64,000 nucleotides of DNA from Euglena gracilis (taxonomy: Eukaryota > Euglenida > Euglenophyceae > Euglenales). The notes beneath the pieces were generated by a model. The model was given only the letters and a program-made list of their open reading frames with translations. It ran no database searches and was not told the DNA's origin. The translations under genes were made by a program, and so were the position numbers. The DNA is taken from assembly GCA_039621445.1 (NCBI GenBank), contig CP154956.1, positions 40,326,553-40,390,552 of the forward strand, given 5' to 3'. How positions within the stretch are numbered: position 1 is the first letter of the stretch; each line of letters begins with the position of its first letter. Below, piece by piece: positions 29,426 to 39,940 of this stretch.

Positions 29426-32136
29426 ATGGCCAAATCTCAGATGTCAAATCTGACGATTGGAGTTTCGGGGAACAGGGATTTGGGACCCGAAACCAGTTTG
29501 GCTGAACTCAGAACCCTCACAAACATGGGACAGATGTTAGAATTTCAGGGTGGGGATGGCCAGGTTGTCATTTCAAACCAGCCGTGTTTTCCAGAGCCTT
29601 TTTCAGGGGTTTTGCCTTTGTAAAATATGGGGTACGGTTTTGTGTTGCCTGAGTTACAACCCATCCCAGACTTTTCGGGGGTGCTAAATTTAGGGAATCT
29701 GCCATTGTTACCCGCTTTTGCATTGCCTTTGCCTCCAGCTCAACCAGTTTCTTCAACACCAGCCCAAAAGCCGATGGGACTTTTGCAGTTTTCCCAACCA
29801 TCCCAGGTAGATGGGCTGGCGAAGGAAACGGCAAGTGCCTCGGCAGGGCAGGGGGGAGATAACCCCAGCCCAGTTTTCTTTGAAAAGCAAGCACAGGTCA
29901 ATGTGCTGGGCTTAAACAATAATAACTGGGACAGCAGCGACAAACGGGTCAGAGCAGAAGTTGAGGGGGCAGAGTAAAACCCGAAGGACCAGCCCAGCTC
30001 TACTTCTGCTCGACGACCCCGAACACCAGCTTCATCACCAGGTAGTGATGAAGTTCAACAAAAACGGCTGCACCGTGAGGTTGATCACGGTCAGCCAGCA
30101 ACTGGTGCAGCCCCCCAGCCTCCTCATATTTTCATCGAGGGGGGTGAGGAGGAAGTCCAACCCCCAGCCTATGAAAGTTCCGAAACCACCCCCAGGGGGG
30201 GTTCACAAAATCAGGGATTTGAAGACCCCTGGTGGCAATTTTTACAAAGTAACAGAGACCTCCAGTGGACTGTGCAGCACCTGACTTTTCGGGTTTTGGC
30301 TTTGGAAAAAGCCAACGAAGAGTGGGTTCTGCAGCAGCAGCAGCAACAACCCCCCGCTGTCGACAACCACCTGGTCGAGCACATGGCAGCACGCGTCGAA
30401 GAAACGGCCAGGGCTGACTGCCTGCAGATTTTTGAACTTTTTGAGAAAAAACGTGATGCCCAGGTGCAAGTTTCTGTGCAAAAAATTGACGCACAGGCAC
30501 TTGAACTTTTTGTCGGGCAGGAGTAAAGTTTTAAGGAAAAACTGGCCCAGCAGTTTTCTTCGAGCCGTGATCAGTTTTTGGCCCTGAGGCAGGATTTTTA
30601 CGAATTTTGGACAGCCTGCCACAGGAAATTTTTAAGCAAGTGCAAAGTCAAGTGGCTGCCTTACCAATTAAGGATCTCGTGCTTGAAAATTTTCAGCGGT
30701 TTGCTGAGAATTTTAAAGCCGCCCAGCCAGCTCAGGGGGGGGGGGGAGGCAGAAACTCTCCAGGAGCTGGCCGTCGTTGCTGCCAAAATCGTTGAAGTTC
30801 AGGCTGACCTTGTATCGCTGCGTAGTACGGTACAGGGCCAGGCTCAGCAGCTCCAGCAGTTTGCTGATTATGTTCGCCAGCTGGGTGAACAAAATTCAGC
30901 GATGAATACAGCCCTCCATGGTATTGGTGGGGATCATCAAAAACTGCACCAGAATATTTCAGATGAAATAGGGAAACGACACACAGAAATCCAAAAACTG
31001 CTGACGGATTGTCAGCAGAATGTTCAGAGTGATTATCAGCAGATTTTTTCCAAGGGGAAAAAATATGGTGGGCTGGTGGAGGAAATCAGGCAGGGACTTG
31101 CAAAAGTTGGGGGGAGCACTTTCGAGATGCAGAAAGTGCTGTAGGATTTACAAAAAAAAGGACCCGTACACCCACCTGCAGAACCGAGAGGGGTTTTGCA
31201 AAAAAATTCTGATATGTGGTGGCTGCAGCAGGGCAGCCAGCACCCCCTACACCCAGTGGGGCTGCCACAGCCTGCGCAGCAGCTGGCCCAGCAGCCAGTC
31301 GTCCAGCCAGCCCAGCAGCCTGGCCAGCCAGCAGGCCAGCCGCAGCCTGCTCACGGGCTGCCAAGGGGGCTGGGCCTGCCGTCGGCTGGACAGCAGCAGC
31401 CCATGGGGCAGCCTTCCAGCCCTCTGGACAGCACGGTGCCCAGTGCTGACCTAGGGTGTACAGATCAGATTGTTTCTCATACTAAATCTGCAGTTTCAAA
31501 CATTTCCTCTCCCTTAGTTTCAGGGGATTTGTTTTGGAGGACATGCAAGACACAGCAGGGGTTTCTTCTGTGTCATTGTGTGTCCCCCCACAGGTTTCTG
31601 CAGCCCCTGCTTTCTCCATTAGGCCCATCGGGACAGGGGGGGCTGCAGCCAACCCAGGTAACGGGTTGGGTTTTCCTTTTATCGGTGACCAAGTAGCTTT
31701 TGAAATTTTGCAGGGAGGTGCTAAGCCCTATTTTGATGAATCGGGCAGCATTTCCTGGCAAGATTGTGAAGTAGATTGGAATCTTTACTGGGACAGGTTG
31801 ACATCAGGAAAACCGTATTCTGATTTGCAAAAGCTGCAGGTTTTTGAGGCATGTTTAGGACCCAGATTAAGGGAGGAAATCAGGCTCTATCGGCTGAATG
31901 GAGCTAAATCAAGTTAACCCACCATATTGGCCCAGTTCCAGAATCGTTATGCCTCGAGTAAGGGGCCGACGGCTCGGAAAATATGGCAGGAGGTAACCAT
32001 GGTTAACGAAAGGAAAATAACCCGGGCTGATCTGCAAGAATTTTGGATTGAATTTTGCAGTGCCTGGCACCATGTGAAGGATTTCACAGCCGGGGAAGCT
32101 CGGAGATTATTTTTGGAAAGAATTACTCCTTTTTAA
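29426..32136 (+). pseudogene. gag: Gag-like polyprotein of the inner element
   Basis: From ATG 29,426 one frame is followed through in-frame TAA stops (29,621 and 29,975 among them), with frame changes near 30,605, at the G-run near 30,740, and near 31,520. The parts are, in order: a Pro-rich segment with FIEGGEEEVQPPAYESS (a PPxY motif), Gln-rich coiled coils (LEKANEEWVLQQQQQQ; VSLRSTVQGQAQQLQQFADY), a Gln/Pro/Ala repeat (about 31,240-31,410), and a capsid-like part (GSISWQDCEVDWNLYWDRL, LQKLQVFEACLGPRLREE). The capsid part resembles the gypsy Gag at 3480-3650. PPxY motifs recruit WW-domain proteins in retroviral budding. Its role here is unknown. Confidence 0.65.
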
Positions 32137-32530
32137 AGCAAGTTTTGCATAGAAGAGGAGGAGAACCGAGCCCGTAAACAACCCATTGTCAGGCTCACAG
32201 GGATACCAATGGATGGGATTAAAAGGAGTGTGAGCCAGATCACTGGGGGGATTGATCCACGGAAAGTGGTTATCAAACACCCTGGTGCGATTTGCCTTAT
32301 TTATTTCAGTTCTTCCGAGGAGGCACTAAAAATAAACAGCCGTAAATGGAAGAAAATTGCAGGGAATGGAAAATTTCCTCAACGTCGAATTGGTGGAACA
32401 ACTAATGACCGTTGAGGAAATGTTTGCTTTTGCCGAGGGCAAGTTAGCTCTTCGGGAGAAGCAGGATTTGGCTTTGAATCTGCACCATTTTCCCAGATTA
32501 TTCAGCATAAAGAAAACAAAAGGCTCAGGG
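32137..32530 (+). pseudogene. 3' end of inner-element gag
   Basis: Frames 32,209-32,415 and 32,357 onward carry a charged helical segment (LNVELVEQLMTVEEMFAFAE). The sense fades after about 32,520, where a fragment of an inverted-repeat element lies (32,606-32,673). From there to the 3' LTR the interior is repeat-rich and not clearly coding. Confidence 0.4.
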
Positions 32531-32605
32531 AAAATGCAGGTGTTGGAAAAAGGCCAAACCCCCCGGTGTCCCCAACCTCTGTGTCAACACCAGGGTGCTC
32601 ATTTC

Positions 32606-32673
32606 CAGCCAGCAGCCTTTTTGCCAGCCGGAGGCTTGACCCCCCCCCCGGGGGGGGTCCATAAGAAATTCCC
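32606..32673 (+). mobile_element. Fragment of the CAGGGG inverted-repeat family
   Basis: Matches 38,338-38,415 (CTCATTTCCAGCCAGCAGCC and the following G/C-rich end). Only the right end is present, and no target duplication can be paired. Confidence 0.6.
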
Positions 32674-33119
32674 TGGCACGCGCGCAGGGCGCACCTGCAA
32701 AACAGGAATGTGCATTCAACACACGCGTGCACAGGCACACCTGCATTTGACTGGAACACTTACACAACGGTTGAAAAGGGGGCATTGGGCGAAAAAAGGC
32801 TGGATCCGGTTTGCTATGGCCATGCAAAAGAATGGGCTGCCCCCTGGGCAGGGCCAGCATCGCAGCCAGAGCGGTGGCCCGGCCCGGCCAATGGCGGTTG
32901 GGCCTGCAAGGAACGACAGATGGCCCATATGTGGACCCTCGACACTCAGGGCCACACCTCAAAATCTGCCCCACAGCCAGCTCCAAATGGAGATAAGGGG
33001 CCAGCCCAGCCAGCCCCGCGGGGCAGGTCCCCTTCTTTGTCTTCGCGGCCAGCAGCAGCTTCATGGTTGCGAACCCAAAGTCCAATTCCCCCAGCCCGGC
33101 AAGGCAAGGGAGGGGGGCG

Positions 33120-33375
33120 GTTTGCCCAAGGATTTCCCCTCGGGGGGGGGGGGGGGCAAGTCAAGCCCACCTCTCGCCGGGGGGGGGGGAAATCGCTTCC
33201 CCAAGTCTTCCCCCTCGGGGGGGGGGCAAGTCAAGCCCACCTCTCGCCGGGGGGGGCAATCGCTTCCCCAAGTCTTCCCCCTCGGGGGGGGGGGGCAAGT
33301 CAAGCCCACCTCTCGCCGGGGGGGGGCAAGCTTTTCCTCAAGGCCTTCCCCTCGGGGGGGGGGGGGGGCTGATTT
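33120..33375 (+). repeat. G-run minisatellite in the inner element
   Basis: About 3.3 units of 65-70 bases, each with a run of 9-14 G, then CAAGTCAAGCCCACCTCTCG, then another G run and CTTCCCCAAGTCTTCC. Runs of this kind can form G-quadruplexes and are prone to slippage. Further G runs at 33,440 and 33,535 lie outside the unit. Confidence 0.85.
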
Positions 33376-33718
33376 TCATCTATCACCGAAAGGATTTTTG
33401 CTGATAATGGACCCTCCATTCCCTTCACGGTTGGGAATACAGTGGGGGGGGGGGGCGCTGATTTTTATACATTCAAGAAATGATTTTTTGAGTGGTTTTG
33501 GACCCCAATTTCTTTTCACGGCGGTGAGAACCGTGGGGGTGGGGGGGCTCGGTGCGGTTCGTGGGATCTGTGGGTTATAGATTCCTCCATGTTGTTACGC
33601 TACCTATGCACATTGCCGAACAATGTTATCGCAATTGCGTTGCAAAAATTCAAAGTGGCTTTCACTCCCATCCCAAGGAAAGCGAGAAGTAGGGGGGGGA
33701 AACCCCGACTTTCGTCGC

Positions 33719-33729
33719 AAGGGGGGGAG
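33719..33729 (+). promoter_or_regulatory. Polypurine tract of the inner element
   Basis: AAGGGGGGGAG abuts the 3' LTR (TGACAACC) on its 5' side, the expected place for plus-strand priming. Confidence 0.7.
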
Positions 33730-34828
33730 TGACAACCGTTTGAGGTCGACCGCCAGGCGGCGGAGTTTTCCCTTTAGAAGGCCTTTTTGGGGCGGTTTAG
33801 CTCTAATTTTAAGGCTTTCTAAAGATTTCCATTAAAATTCCCTCTCCTAGGGCGCCCATGGTTTGGTTGTGCAAGGAGAGAGATTGAGAGATGCTAGGTA
33901 TTCCCAAAGGGTGATTTTGGGTCTATTTAGTATATTTTAAGCTTTTTATGCATTTTTCCTTTGGTTTTAAGGGAATATGTTGGATTTGGTGAGAGCGCTT
34001 GCAAGCGCTTGGAACAGGTTTTTCTGAGATTGGCGCCTGAGTTCCTAGAGTTTTTGCAGGGGTTTGCAAGACTCAATAATGATGGAATTCAGCATAATTT
34101 ATCAAAATCAAAGGGGGAAACCTTGATTTTGACCTGGGTTGGTTGATTTTGATGCAATGGGCAAGAATGTGGGTTTGAGAGCGCTTAGGAATCAGCGCAC
34201 TCAATCCCAAATTTCACTGCCCATCAAGGGCAGCAAAATGACATTCCTCTACACAGGGTTTTCCTCTATTTTCCACTTGTCCATTTCAATTGGTGCAAAT
34301 ACAAACAATTTATCATTGTTGATTCAAGCTTTGGAAGTACAATTGCAAATGGAAGGTTCACAAATTGAGAGCAATCAACAGGTTGAAGAACGGGAGGTTT
34401 GCCTTCCCCTTACCCCCTCATCTGTGGGAAAAGGGGCAGGGGGTGGGACTCTTCAACTCAGGCAACCACTGGCCAAATTTCACCCCAAAACCCCCTTTTT
34501 GGCCAGAAACTGTGAGAAAGGACACCCATGGGGGGGTGTTGGCTCTCACTGGTTCAGCTGAGCAGGGAGGGGTTGAAACCCCAAAGGCACCCCCCTTGGA
34601 GATCCCAGTGACACCCCCCTCAGGGGTCGGGGAGGGTCCACTGGGAAGTTCCTCCTTGGAAATGATGGCCCAGATTAGCAACAGGGGGGTGCAGAATGGG
34701 AAAAAAATTCCAACACAAGTCGGCTCGAGGAGCCAAGAAAACTATCCTACGCCGGAAACTGGCCCGGGGCGGGGGTTCCCGCTTCACCCCAGCACTGCCG
34801 TGGAACATGGCAGCAAGGGTGTGAAACA
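33730..34828 (+). repeat. 3' LTR of the inner element
   Basis: Partner of 28,247-29,338; followed by the GAGG target duplication. Confidence 0.92.
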
Positions 34829-34832
34829 GAGG

Positions 34833-35118
34833 CGGCGGCGGCACCGCACCGTTGCTACGCACCGTGTGCCACACCGTTGTGCCGTTTTTACGTTGCACCG
34901 TTGCACCATCTCCCCACGGGGTGCGGTGTGGCCCCTTGGACCCCCCCTCACCGTTACTTTCACGGGGTAGCCTCTTGGGCTGCCCCCCCTCTCGTTGTTA
35001 TTACCAACCGCACACATACAACTTCTTTTTTTCGCAAACCAAATTCTTTCTTTCGTTCGGACCCCTTCTTTTACTTTCGTTTTTTAAAATCTCTTCGAGA
35101 TATTTCTAAGTGAGGGAG
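34833..35118 (+). other. Outer element, 3' interior
   Basis: This is the short remnant of the outer element between the nested insertion and its 3' LTR. It has repeated CACCGTTG/CACCGTGTG units near 34,845-34,910 and a T/C-rich part. A purine stretch GAGGGAG (35,112-35,118) next to the LTR may be the polypurine tract. No ORF is supported. Confidence 0.5.
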
Positions 35119-35630
35119 TGTAAAGGGGTCCTAACCCAGAAATTGGCCAAACTTTGCCTTAGTGGTGCTGAAAATCACTGAAATACCATTTTTTTGGTTT
35201 TCAGTTGAATTTAACCTAGGGAAAAGGATATTATGGTTCGGCTTGAAGGCCTGAACTCAATTTTTGTCCCTGCTGGGCCGATGCTTTAAAATTTTCAAGA
35301 CCGGCCGACCAATTTTCCACAGTAGGATTTGCCAGTTTTCGCTAATTAACCTAAGAAAGACCCCACTCGAACCCACCAATTTCAAACCCAATCACACACA
35401 CAGGGTTCCTATCCCACACCATGCACTGGTACAACCATACAAAAAATATCAGTTGATTGTGCATGCAAGAACAATATTTTGATAAAATTTTGGATTTCAT
35501 GGTTCAATGGAAAAAGCTCAAGATCAAAAAAGAAATATTTGATTATGTTGACTTTGAAGCCCGGCGGCCGCCTCAAAAAACAGCCGAGGCCGAAGGTCCT
35601 CGAAAACTTCGAACCAAGGTCGGGGTTTCA
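35119..35630 (+). repeat. 3' LTR of the outer element
   Basis: Partner of 22,954-23,453; followed by the ACAC duplication and the rest of the interrupted DIRS-type copy 2. Confidence 0.9.
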
Positions 35631-36860
35631 ACACTGCCACAATTTGTGACCAGGTGGCCCCACTGGGAAGCCACAGCCGTGGACGCATTGCAATGTCCAC
35701 TGGACAACATGGGGGGACTTTATGCAACCCCCCCCCCCTGGTCTGTAATTCAAACATTTCTCCCCAGATTAAAAATGTTTCCACAGGCCAAAGTTTTGAT
35801 GGTCACCCCCTACTGGGAGTCAGCCACATGGTGGCCACAGTTAATAAAAATGAAAGTACCAGGGACCACCTGCCTCAAAATCAGCCCTTACAAGGGTATG
35901 TTCACGAATTGCAGGGGGGGAAAAATGCCACCCCCCAGGTGGCCCCTACTTTACATGATTTGCTCAGGCAAATTCTGGAGGGGAAACAAGTACAAAATTC
36001 TACCATTAACGATTTCCTGTGCAGAAACCCCAGTTTAAAGCGTTATCAAAGCGCCTTTACACTTTTATGGGCGATTTTGGACAAAATGGGGTACACCCCC
36101 TGAAGCCACCACTGACCAAGTGGTTGACGCTTTAATTCAACTGTTTCAATTTTCAAAGGCCCAAGCACGCAATGCATACAGTGCTATGCTTTTGGTCCCT
36201 GGCTTTGGTGGCCTAATGTTCTATGCCATGTTTGGCACCTTATAAAAGGCTTTGAAACCAAAATTTGGAGAAATATGGTGCTTTCTGGGATCCCCTCCCA
36301 ATCCTCCTGGGGCTGGCACAGTTCCCCCTGCCCTCTGATATATGTACATTGCGTACACAACTCATTCTCCGTTCACGAATCCTCTGTTCATACAGAAGTT
36401 CAGATTTGGCACAGGTCCAAAGAACCACCAGTGTGTCGGGTAGGGCACCCTACATCTAAATTAAACGTAAAGGGCAAAAACTCCATAAGTGGGAGAGAGT
36501 TGTCTCCATTCCCCAGTGCCCCCAAATCAGTCCCTTTCATTTAATGATGTCTTATGTGGCAGCAACACGTTTCTTTATAAACCCTGGGGGCCCCCTTTTA
36601 ATTACGTTAAAACCCCCCTATAATGCCATTAAGGCAGATACCATTGCTGCTATCGCCAAAGAAGTTTTGACCAAACAGGGGGTACCCTCCCAGGTGTGGG
36701 GACCCCACTCCACCAGAGGGGCAGGGGTTGGTTTGCCTAAAAAAATTAGGCCTTTCTGCCCAAGAAGTTTTTGAAATTGGTCAGTGGAAAGGGGTGGAGG
36801 CTTTCACAGGCCACTATCAAAGACTTGGTGCCCAAGGTGCTTTAGAAGGTGCCCTGGCCC
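35631..36860 (+). pseudogene. Tyrosine recombinase of DIRS-type element, copy 2
   Basis: Continues the element cut at 22,953. Segments match copy 1: QCPLDNMGGLYATPPPWSV, YWESATWWPQLIKMK, then the helical region, CSYRSSDLAQVQRTT (Arg box), GPHSTRGAGVGLPKK (H-x-x-R box) and FTGHYQRLGAQGALEG (likely nucleophile Tyr). The frame is broken several times, but the Trp lost in copy 1 is present here (GQWKGVEAF). Recombinases of this type integrate DIRS elements without integrase. Confidence 0.8.
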
Positions 36861-37160
36861 CCCTTTTTTCAGTGCACAGTCTGGCCTCACAATGGCAAAG
36901 TGCGGAGCCCGAGGTGTCTCCTACTCCCTCGAGGCAAGCCGAAAAGGGAGGAAGGGACACCGAAGGCGAAGCACAAAGACATTGTGCGCCCGACCCCCCC
37001 ACCCATGTCAGAAAATTTGTCTTCAAACGCCCTCGGTCAGAAGAAGATGGGGGTATAGGGGGGGGGGACCCCAGAGCAAGAGACAGCGCCTTGGTCGCCA
37101 CGTCGGAGACAATGCAGCCAACTCCGGCGAGGCGGCACTAAGCAGGGACCCCTAACCCAG
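36861..37160 (+). other. Tail of DIRS-type copy 2 with one arm of an inverted repeat
   Basis: The frame 36,728-37,141 stays open past the recombinase end and gives a charged tail (RQAEKGGRDTEGEAQR, KFVFKRPRSEEDGGIG) with no known domain. The arm 36,926-36,985 is inverted at 37,209-37,268. This may be the terminal region of the DIRS-type element. DIRS elements often carry inverted or split repeats. Confidence 0.4.
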
Positions 37161-37994
37161 CGCACCAGAGCAATCACAGCAGACCGCCGGCGAGCAAGGC
37201 ATGGCCTCACAATGTCTTTGTGCTTCGCCCTCGCTGTCCCCTCCTCCCTTGTCGGCTTTCCTCGAGGGAGTACGAATCTGTGCTCTTTTTTTGAAAGTCG
37301 AGGCGAAATAAAGGTGTCAGCCAACTCGTTGTCCCCCGCGGCAGGCCGACAGGGGGGGGAAAGGACAGCGAGGGCGAAGCACAAGCACCAAGCCGGCAAA
37401 CAAGGCGCACCTCATTTTTAGGGGAGTGCGGAGCCCGAGGTGCTTGCCTCGAAAAAAGCCGCTTGGCGGAGCCTTGCGGACCAAAAAATCCTCGCAGCAC
37501 CGTTAGCGAGAAAGCCATGGCCTCACCACAGGAGGGTGCAGAGCCCGACGTGCGGGGAGCTGGGGAGAAGGCACAATTTAGTTTTTCTGGCCGCTTACAA
37601 AACCATATGCGCAGTGCCTTTGTTTTTAGGCTTCTTTTTTCAAAATAGAAAATGCCAAAAAAACGCCAAGACAGTGGTAAAGTGTTCAGGTGCCTTTGCA
37701 AGGTCCAGCTGAAAACTAGCCTTCAAATCGCGTTTTTTTTTTGCATTTTAAGGGGAAAATTGTAGAAAAAATGGGCTGAAAAAAGCAAAAAAAAATGCTT
37801 GGTCACAGACAAAAGGCTTACTGATGTTTCAAAAAACAGCCGGATGGGTCTCACACAAACAACCCCTTCCAACAGGGAGTGTCCCAAAAGGTGGACAATG
37901 GATAATTAGTGCAGCTTCCCACGGTCATTGCAAGTTTTTTTTTCTCCTGCGTCGCGCCACCAATAACTTCAAGGATGCAGAACAGGATATGAAT
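37161..37994. repeat. Non-coding stretch with short direct and inverted repeats
   Basis: Contains the second inverted arm (37,209-37,268) and a third, direct copy of its core (about 37,343-37,392). TGCGGAGCCCGAGGTG-like units occur at 36,900 (just upstream), 37,427 and 37,537. From 37,640 to 37,994 the sequence is AT-richer, and I see no gene. Confidence 0.5.
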
Positions 37995-38415
37995 CAGGGG
38001 TTTTCTTAAGCCGGAGGGGGCCCTATCCCCCCCGGGGGGGGAGCACCCCAAATTCGGGCTGGGAGCCCCCCCCCCCGGGGGGGGGTCGAGGAAATAGTTG
38101 GGTCCAGCCCGGCCGGAGGCTGGGCCAGCCGGCCGCCGGTTGGCCAGCCAAATGCCCAGCTCACCCATCCCTGCATTTTTTCAGTAATCAGGCTGTTCCT
38201 CCAGTCCCGATCCAGCCTTGATACATCCAGCAAAATGTCGAAAATTGTAATTTTTTTAGAAATTTTTGCTTTTCATCGACCCAGCCCCCTCCAGCCCCGG
38301 ACCCCCCCTTATACCCCGGGGGGGGGGGTCCAGCCAGCAGCTCATTTCCAGCCAGCAGCCTTTTTGCCAGCCGGAGGCTGGACCCCCCCCCCCGGGGTCC
38401 TTAAGAAAACCCCTG
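37995..38415. mobile_element. hAT-like MITE with 8-bp target duplication
   Basis: Terminal inverted repeats CAGGGGTTTTCTTAAG at both ends. A perfect 8-bp direct repeat ATATGAAT lies at 37,987-37,994 and 38,416-38,423. CAGGG ends with 8-bp duplications are the signature of hAT transposons. At 421 bp with no ORF it is non-autonomous. The inside is made of G/C runs and GCCAGCCGG units. A second family member lies inverted at 59,170-59,624. Confidence 0.88.
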
Positions 38416-38423
38416 ATATGAAT

Positions 38424-38767
38424 TTCTGGAGTTCCAGGTCGACCTGGAGCAATTGCAGAGGTCATGCGAGCGGAATGGGGAACGGGCTAATGGCATTGTC
38501 CTTCAGCTCTCAAAGAAACACCAAATCTGGATTGGGGCAGAGGTCAGCACCATACGAAGGAGCAGGGAGCAGTTGTAGAGTAGGAAGGAGCAGGGGAGAG
38601 GGAACACAGACAGAACAATTCACCTATTGACAAAGCCCGATTTCTGAAGTCATAGGGATGATATTTCATCGGAAATGGGCGGGAAAGAAAAGATACAACT
38701 TGACACGCACACGAACACACACACAATAGTACAAGCGAATATTGACACAAAAATCGCCGGCGCCGAC
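38424..38767. other. Sequence 3' of the last recognised phosphodiesterase exon
   Basis: It holds no clear gene. On the plus strand a short Gln/Glu-rich frame (LEFQVDLEQLQRSCERNGER) crosses the repaired insertion site and could be a gag fragment. On the minus strand two acceptor-like sites occur (after ATGACTTCAG, near 38,653, and after CCCCAATCCAG, near 38,529), so further 3' exons of the phosphodiesterase are possible. Confidence 0.35.
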
Positions 38768-38977
38768 TTACGCAGCACCCTCCTGCCACCGCAACGTGTT
38801 GGCGTCCAGCTGGGCCACCAGCCACCCGAGACGCGGGCGGTCGAGGAGGGCCACCGCCCGGAAGTGCCGCGCGGCCACGGCGTGGATGAAGCCCAGCTGC
38901 CCCGCTGCGAGGCCTCTGTGGCGCTCCCGGTCCAGCGGCGCCGGCACGGCGAGGCCCTCCGCCCGCTCCCGGTCCCC
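38768..38977 (-). CDS. PDE C-terminal catalytic exon
   Basis: Minus-strand exon encoding GDRERAEGLAVPAPLDRERH, then GLAAGQLGFIHAVAARHF, then LVAQLDANTLRWQEGAA. It matches the last part of class I phosphodiesterases (QGDxExxLGLPVSPLxDR / QxGFIDF / LxxNxxRW). The Gln and Phe of GQLGF correspond to the purine-clamping Gln and Phe. The acceptor is CACACGCCAG followed by GGGGAC. The exon ends at TAA 38,768-38,770, but these bases also read GC|GTAAGT, a perfect donor, so it is open whether translation stops here. Confidence 0.88.
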   Translation of the reverse strand, partial: GDRERAEGLAVPAPLDRERHRGLAAGQLGFIHAVAARHFRAVALLDRPRLGWLVAQLDANTLRWQEGAA

Positions 38978-39683
38978 CTGGCGTGTGGGCAGCGACGGTT
39001 CCGGAGGGCGGGAGGGGGGGTGGGATGTGGCGTGGGTGGGGACGGGCCGGTACTGATCAGCGTTAATGCATCCCCCTGGCTCAGCTCATTCCTGTGCGTG
39101 TGCGTCGCGTGTGGGTGCGTGACCACGTTTCGTGATGTATGGGCAAAAAGTTCAACGCCAGTCTGAGATACGTCGACAGGAGAGGTGTGGCAATCTGGCT
39201 CAGGTTCCAGGTGGCTATGGGAGGAACACACTGCATGCTGTCCTTGACTCTCCTGCCAGCAGAGGTGATCCTTGATGATTTTTGTTCCTGGAGTTGCTGG
39301 GCTGTCCGGCGTTCATCTCGTGCTGGAATTCTGATTTTGAGGATGGGCCAACCTCCAGACAATACAACATCGACATCTAAGAAAAGGATGTTAAGAATAC
39401 CTCTTTTTGAATCCACAATGAAACCGCTTCTGGCCAAAAATTCCTCTGTGACACATTCTGCCCAACGTCAAACCCAGCACAACGCCAAACCGTTGCCATG
39501 CAGCCATCCATTTTTAAGCAATTTTCTACGCAAAAAAATCAAACAAGCAAGAAATTAAAAAAAATCGTCCCGAAAATTTGAGTATGATAAAAACCATGGC
39601 AAAGAATGATGAAATGACACTGTCCAAGAAATCCACCATGTGGTTTAAACGCCTGGTGTGTAGATGTGCATTCATGGACACAT

Positions 39684-39721
39684 GCATGGACAATGCATGC
39701 ATGCATGCATGCATGCATGCG
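39684..39721. repeat. ATGC microsatellite
   Basis: A run of the self-complementary unit ATGC lies near 39,690-39,720, with looser CATGCAT-like sequence to about 39,783. It lies in an intron of the phosphodiesterase gene. Confidence 0.85.
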
Positions 39722-39940
39722 CGGATTTATGTATGCATGAATGTAAGCATGCATTTATGCCTGTATGTTTGCCTGTATGGCATGCGTGCGTTCCAAGCAA
39801 AAACATTTTCAAAAACTTAAGCAAACAGCGGCTGAAATTGATACTGAAACCTTGGGGTATGCATTTTCTTGATTTGTGCAAAAAAACAACAGGGGTATAA
39901 AAAACATGCAGGGGGCTCTTCCCCCCTTGCTGTTGCCGAC

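Larger units (their letters stand above)
28247..34828 (+). mobile_element. Inner, gag-only LTR retrotransposon
   Basis: LTRs 28,247-29,338 (1092 bp) and 33,730-34,828 (1099 bp) start TGAC and end GAAACA. The 4-bp target duplication GAGG is at 28,243-28,246 and 34,829-34,832. The 4.4-kb interior has a Gag-like coding region and a G-rich minisatellite but no protease, RT, RNase H or integrase. It must depend on another element for movement. It is inserted in the outer LTR element. Confidence 0.92.
22954..35630 (+). mobile_element. Outer LTR retrotransposon inserted in DIRS-type copy 2
   Basis: LTRs of 500 bp (22,954-23,453) and 512 bp (35,119-35,630) begin TGTAAAGGGG and end GGGGTTTCA. The insertion is flanked by the 4-bp target duplication ACAC (22,950-22,953 and 35,631-35,634). 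Its interior, after removing the nested 28,247-34,832 element, is about 5.1 kb. It contains decayed gag, a zinc knuckle and a methyltransferase-like segment, but no RT or integrase that I can see. It is therefore non-autonomous or badly decayed. Orientation follows the interior ORFs and PBS/PPT placement. Confidence 0.9.
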
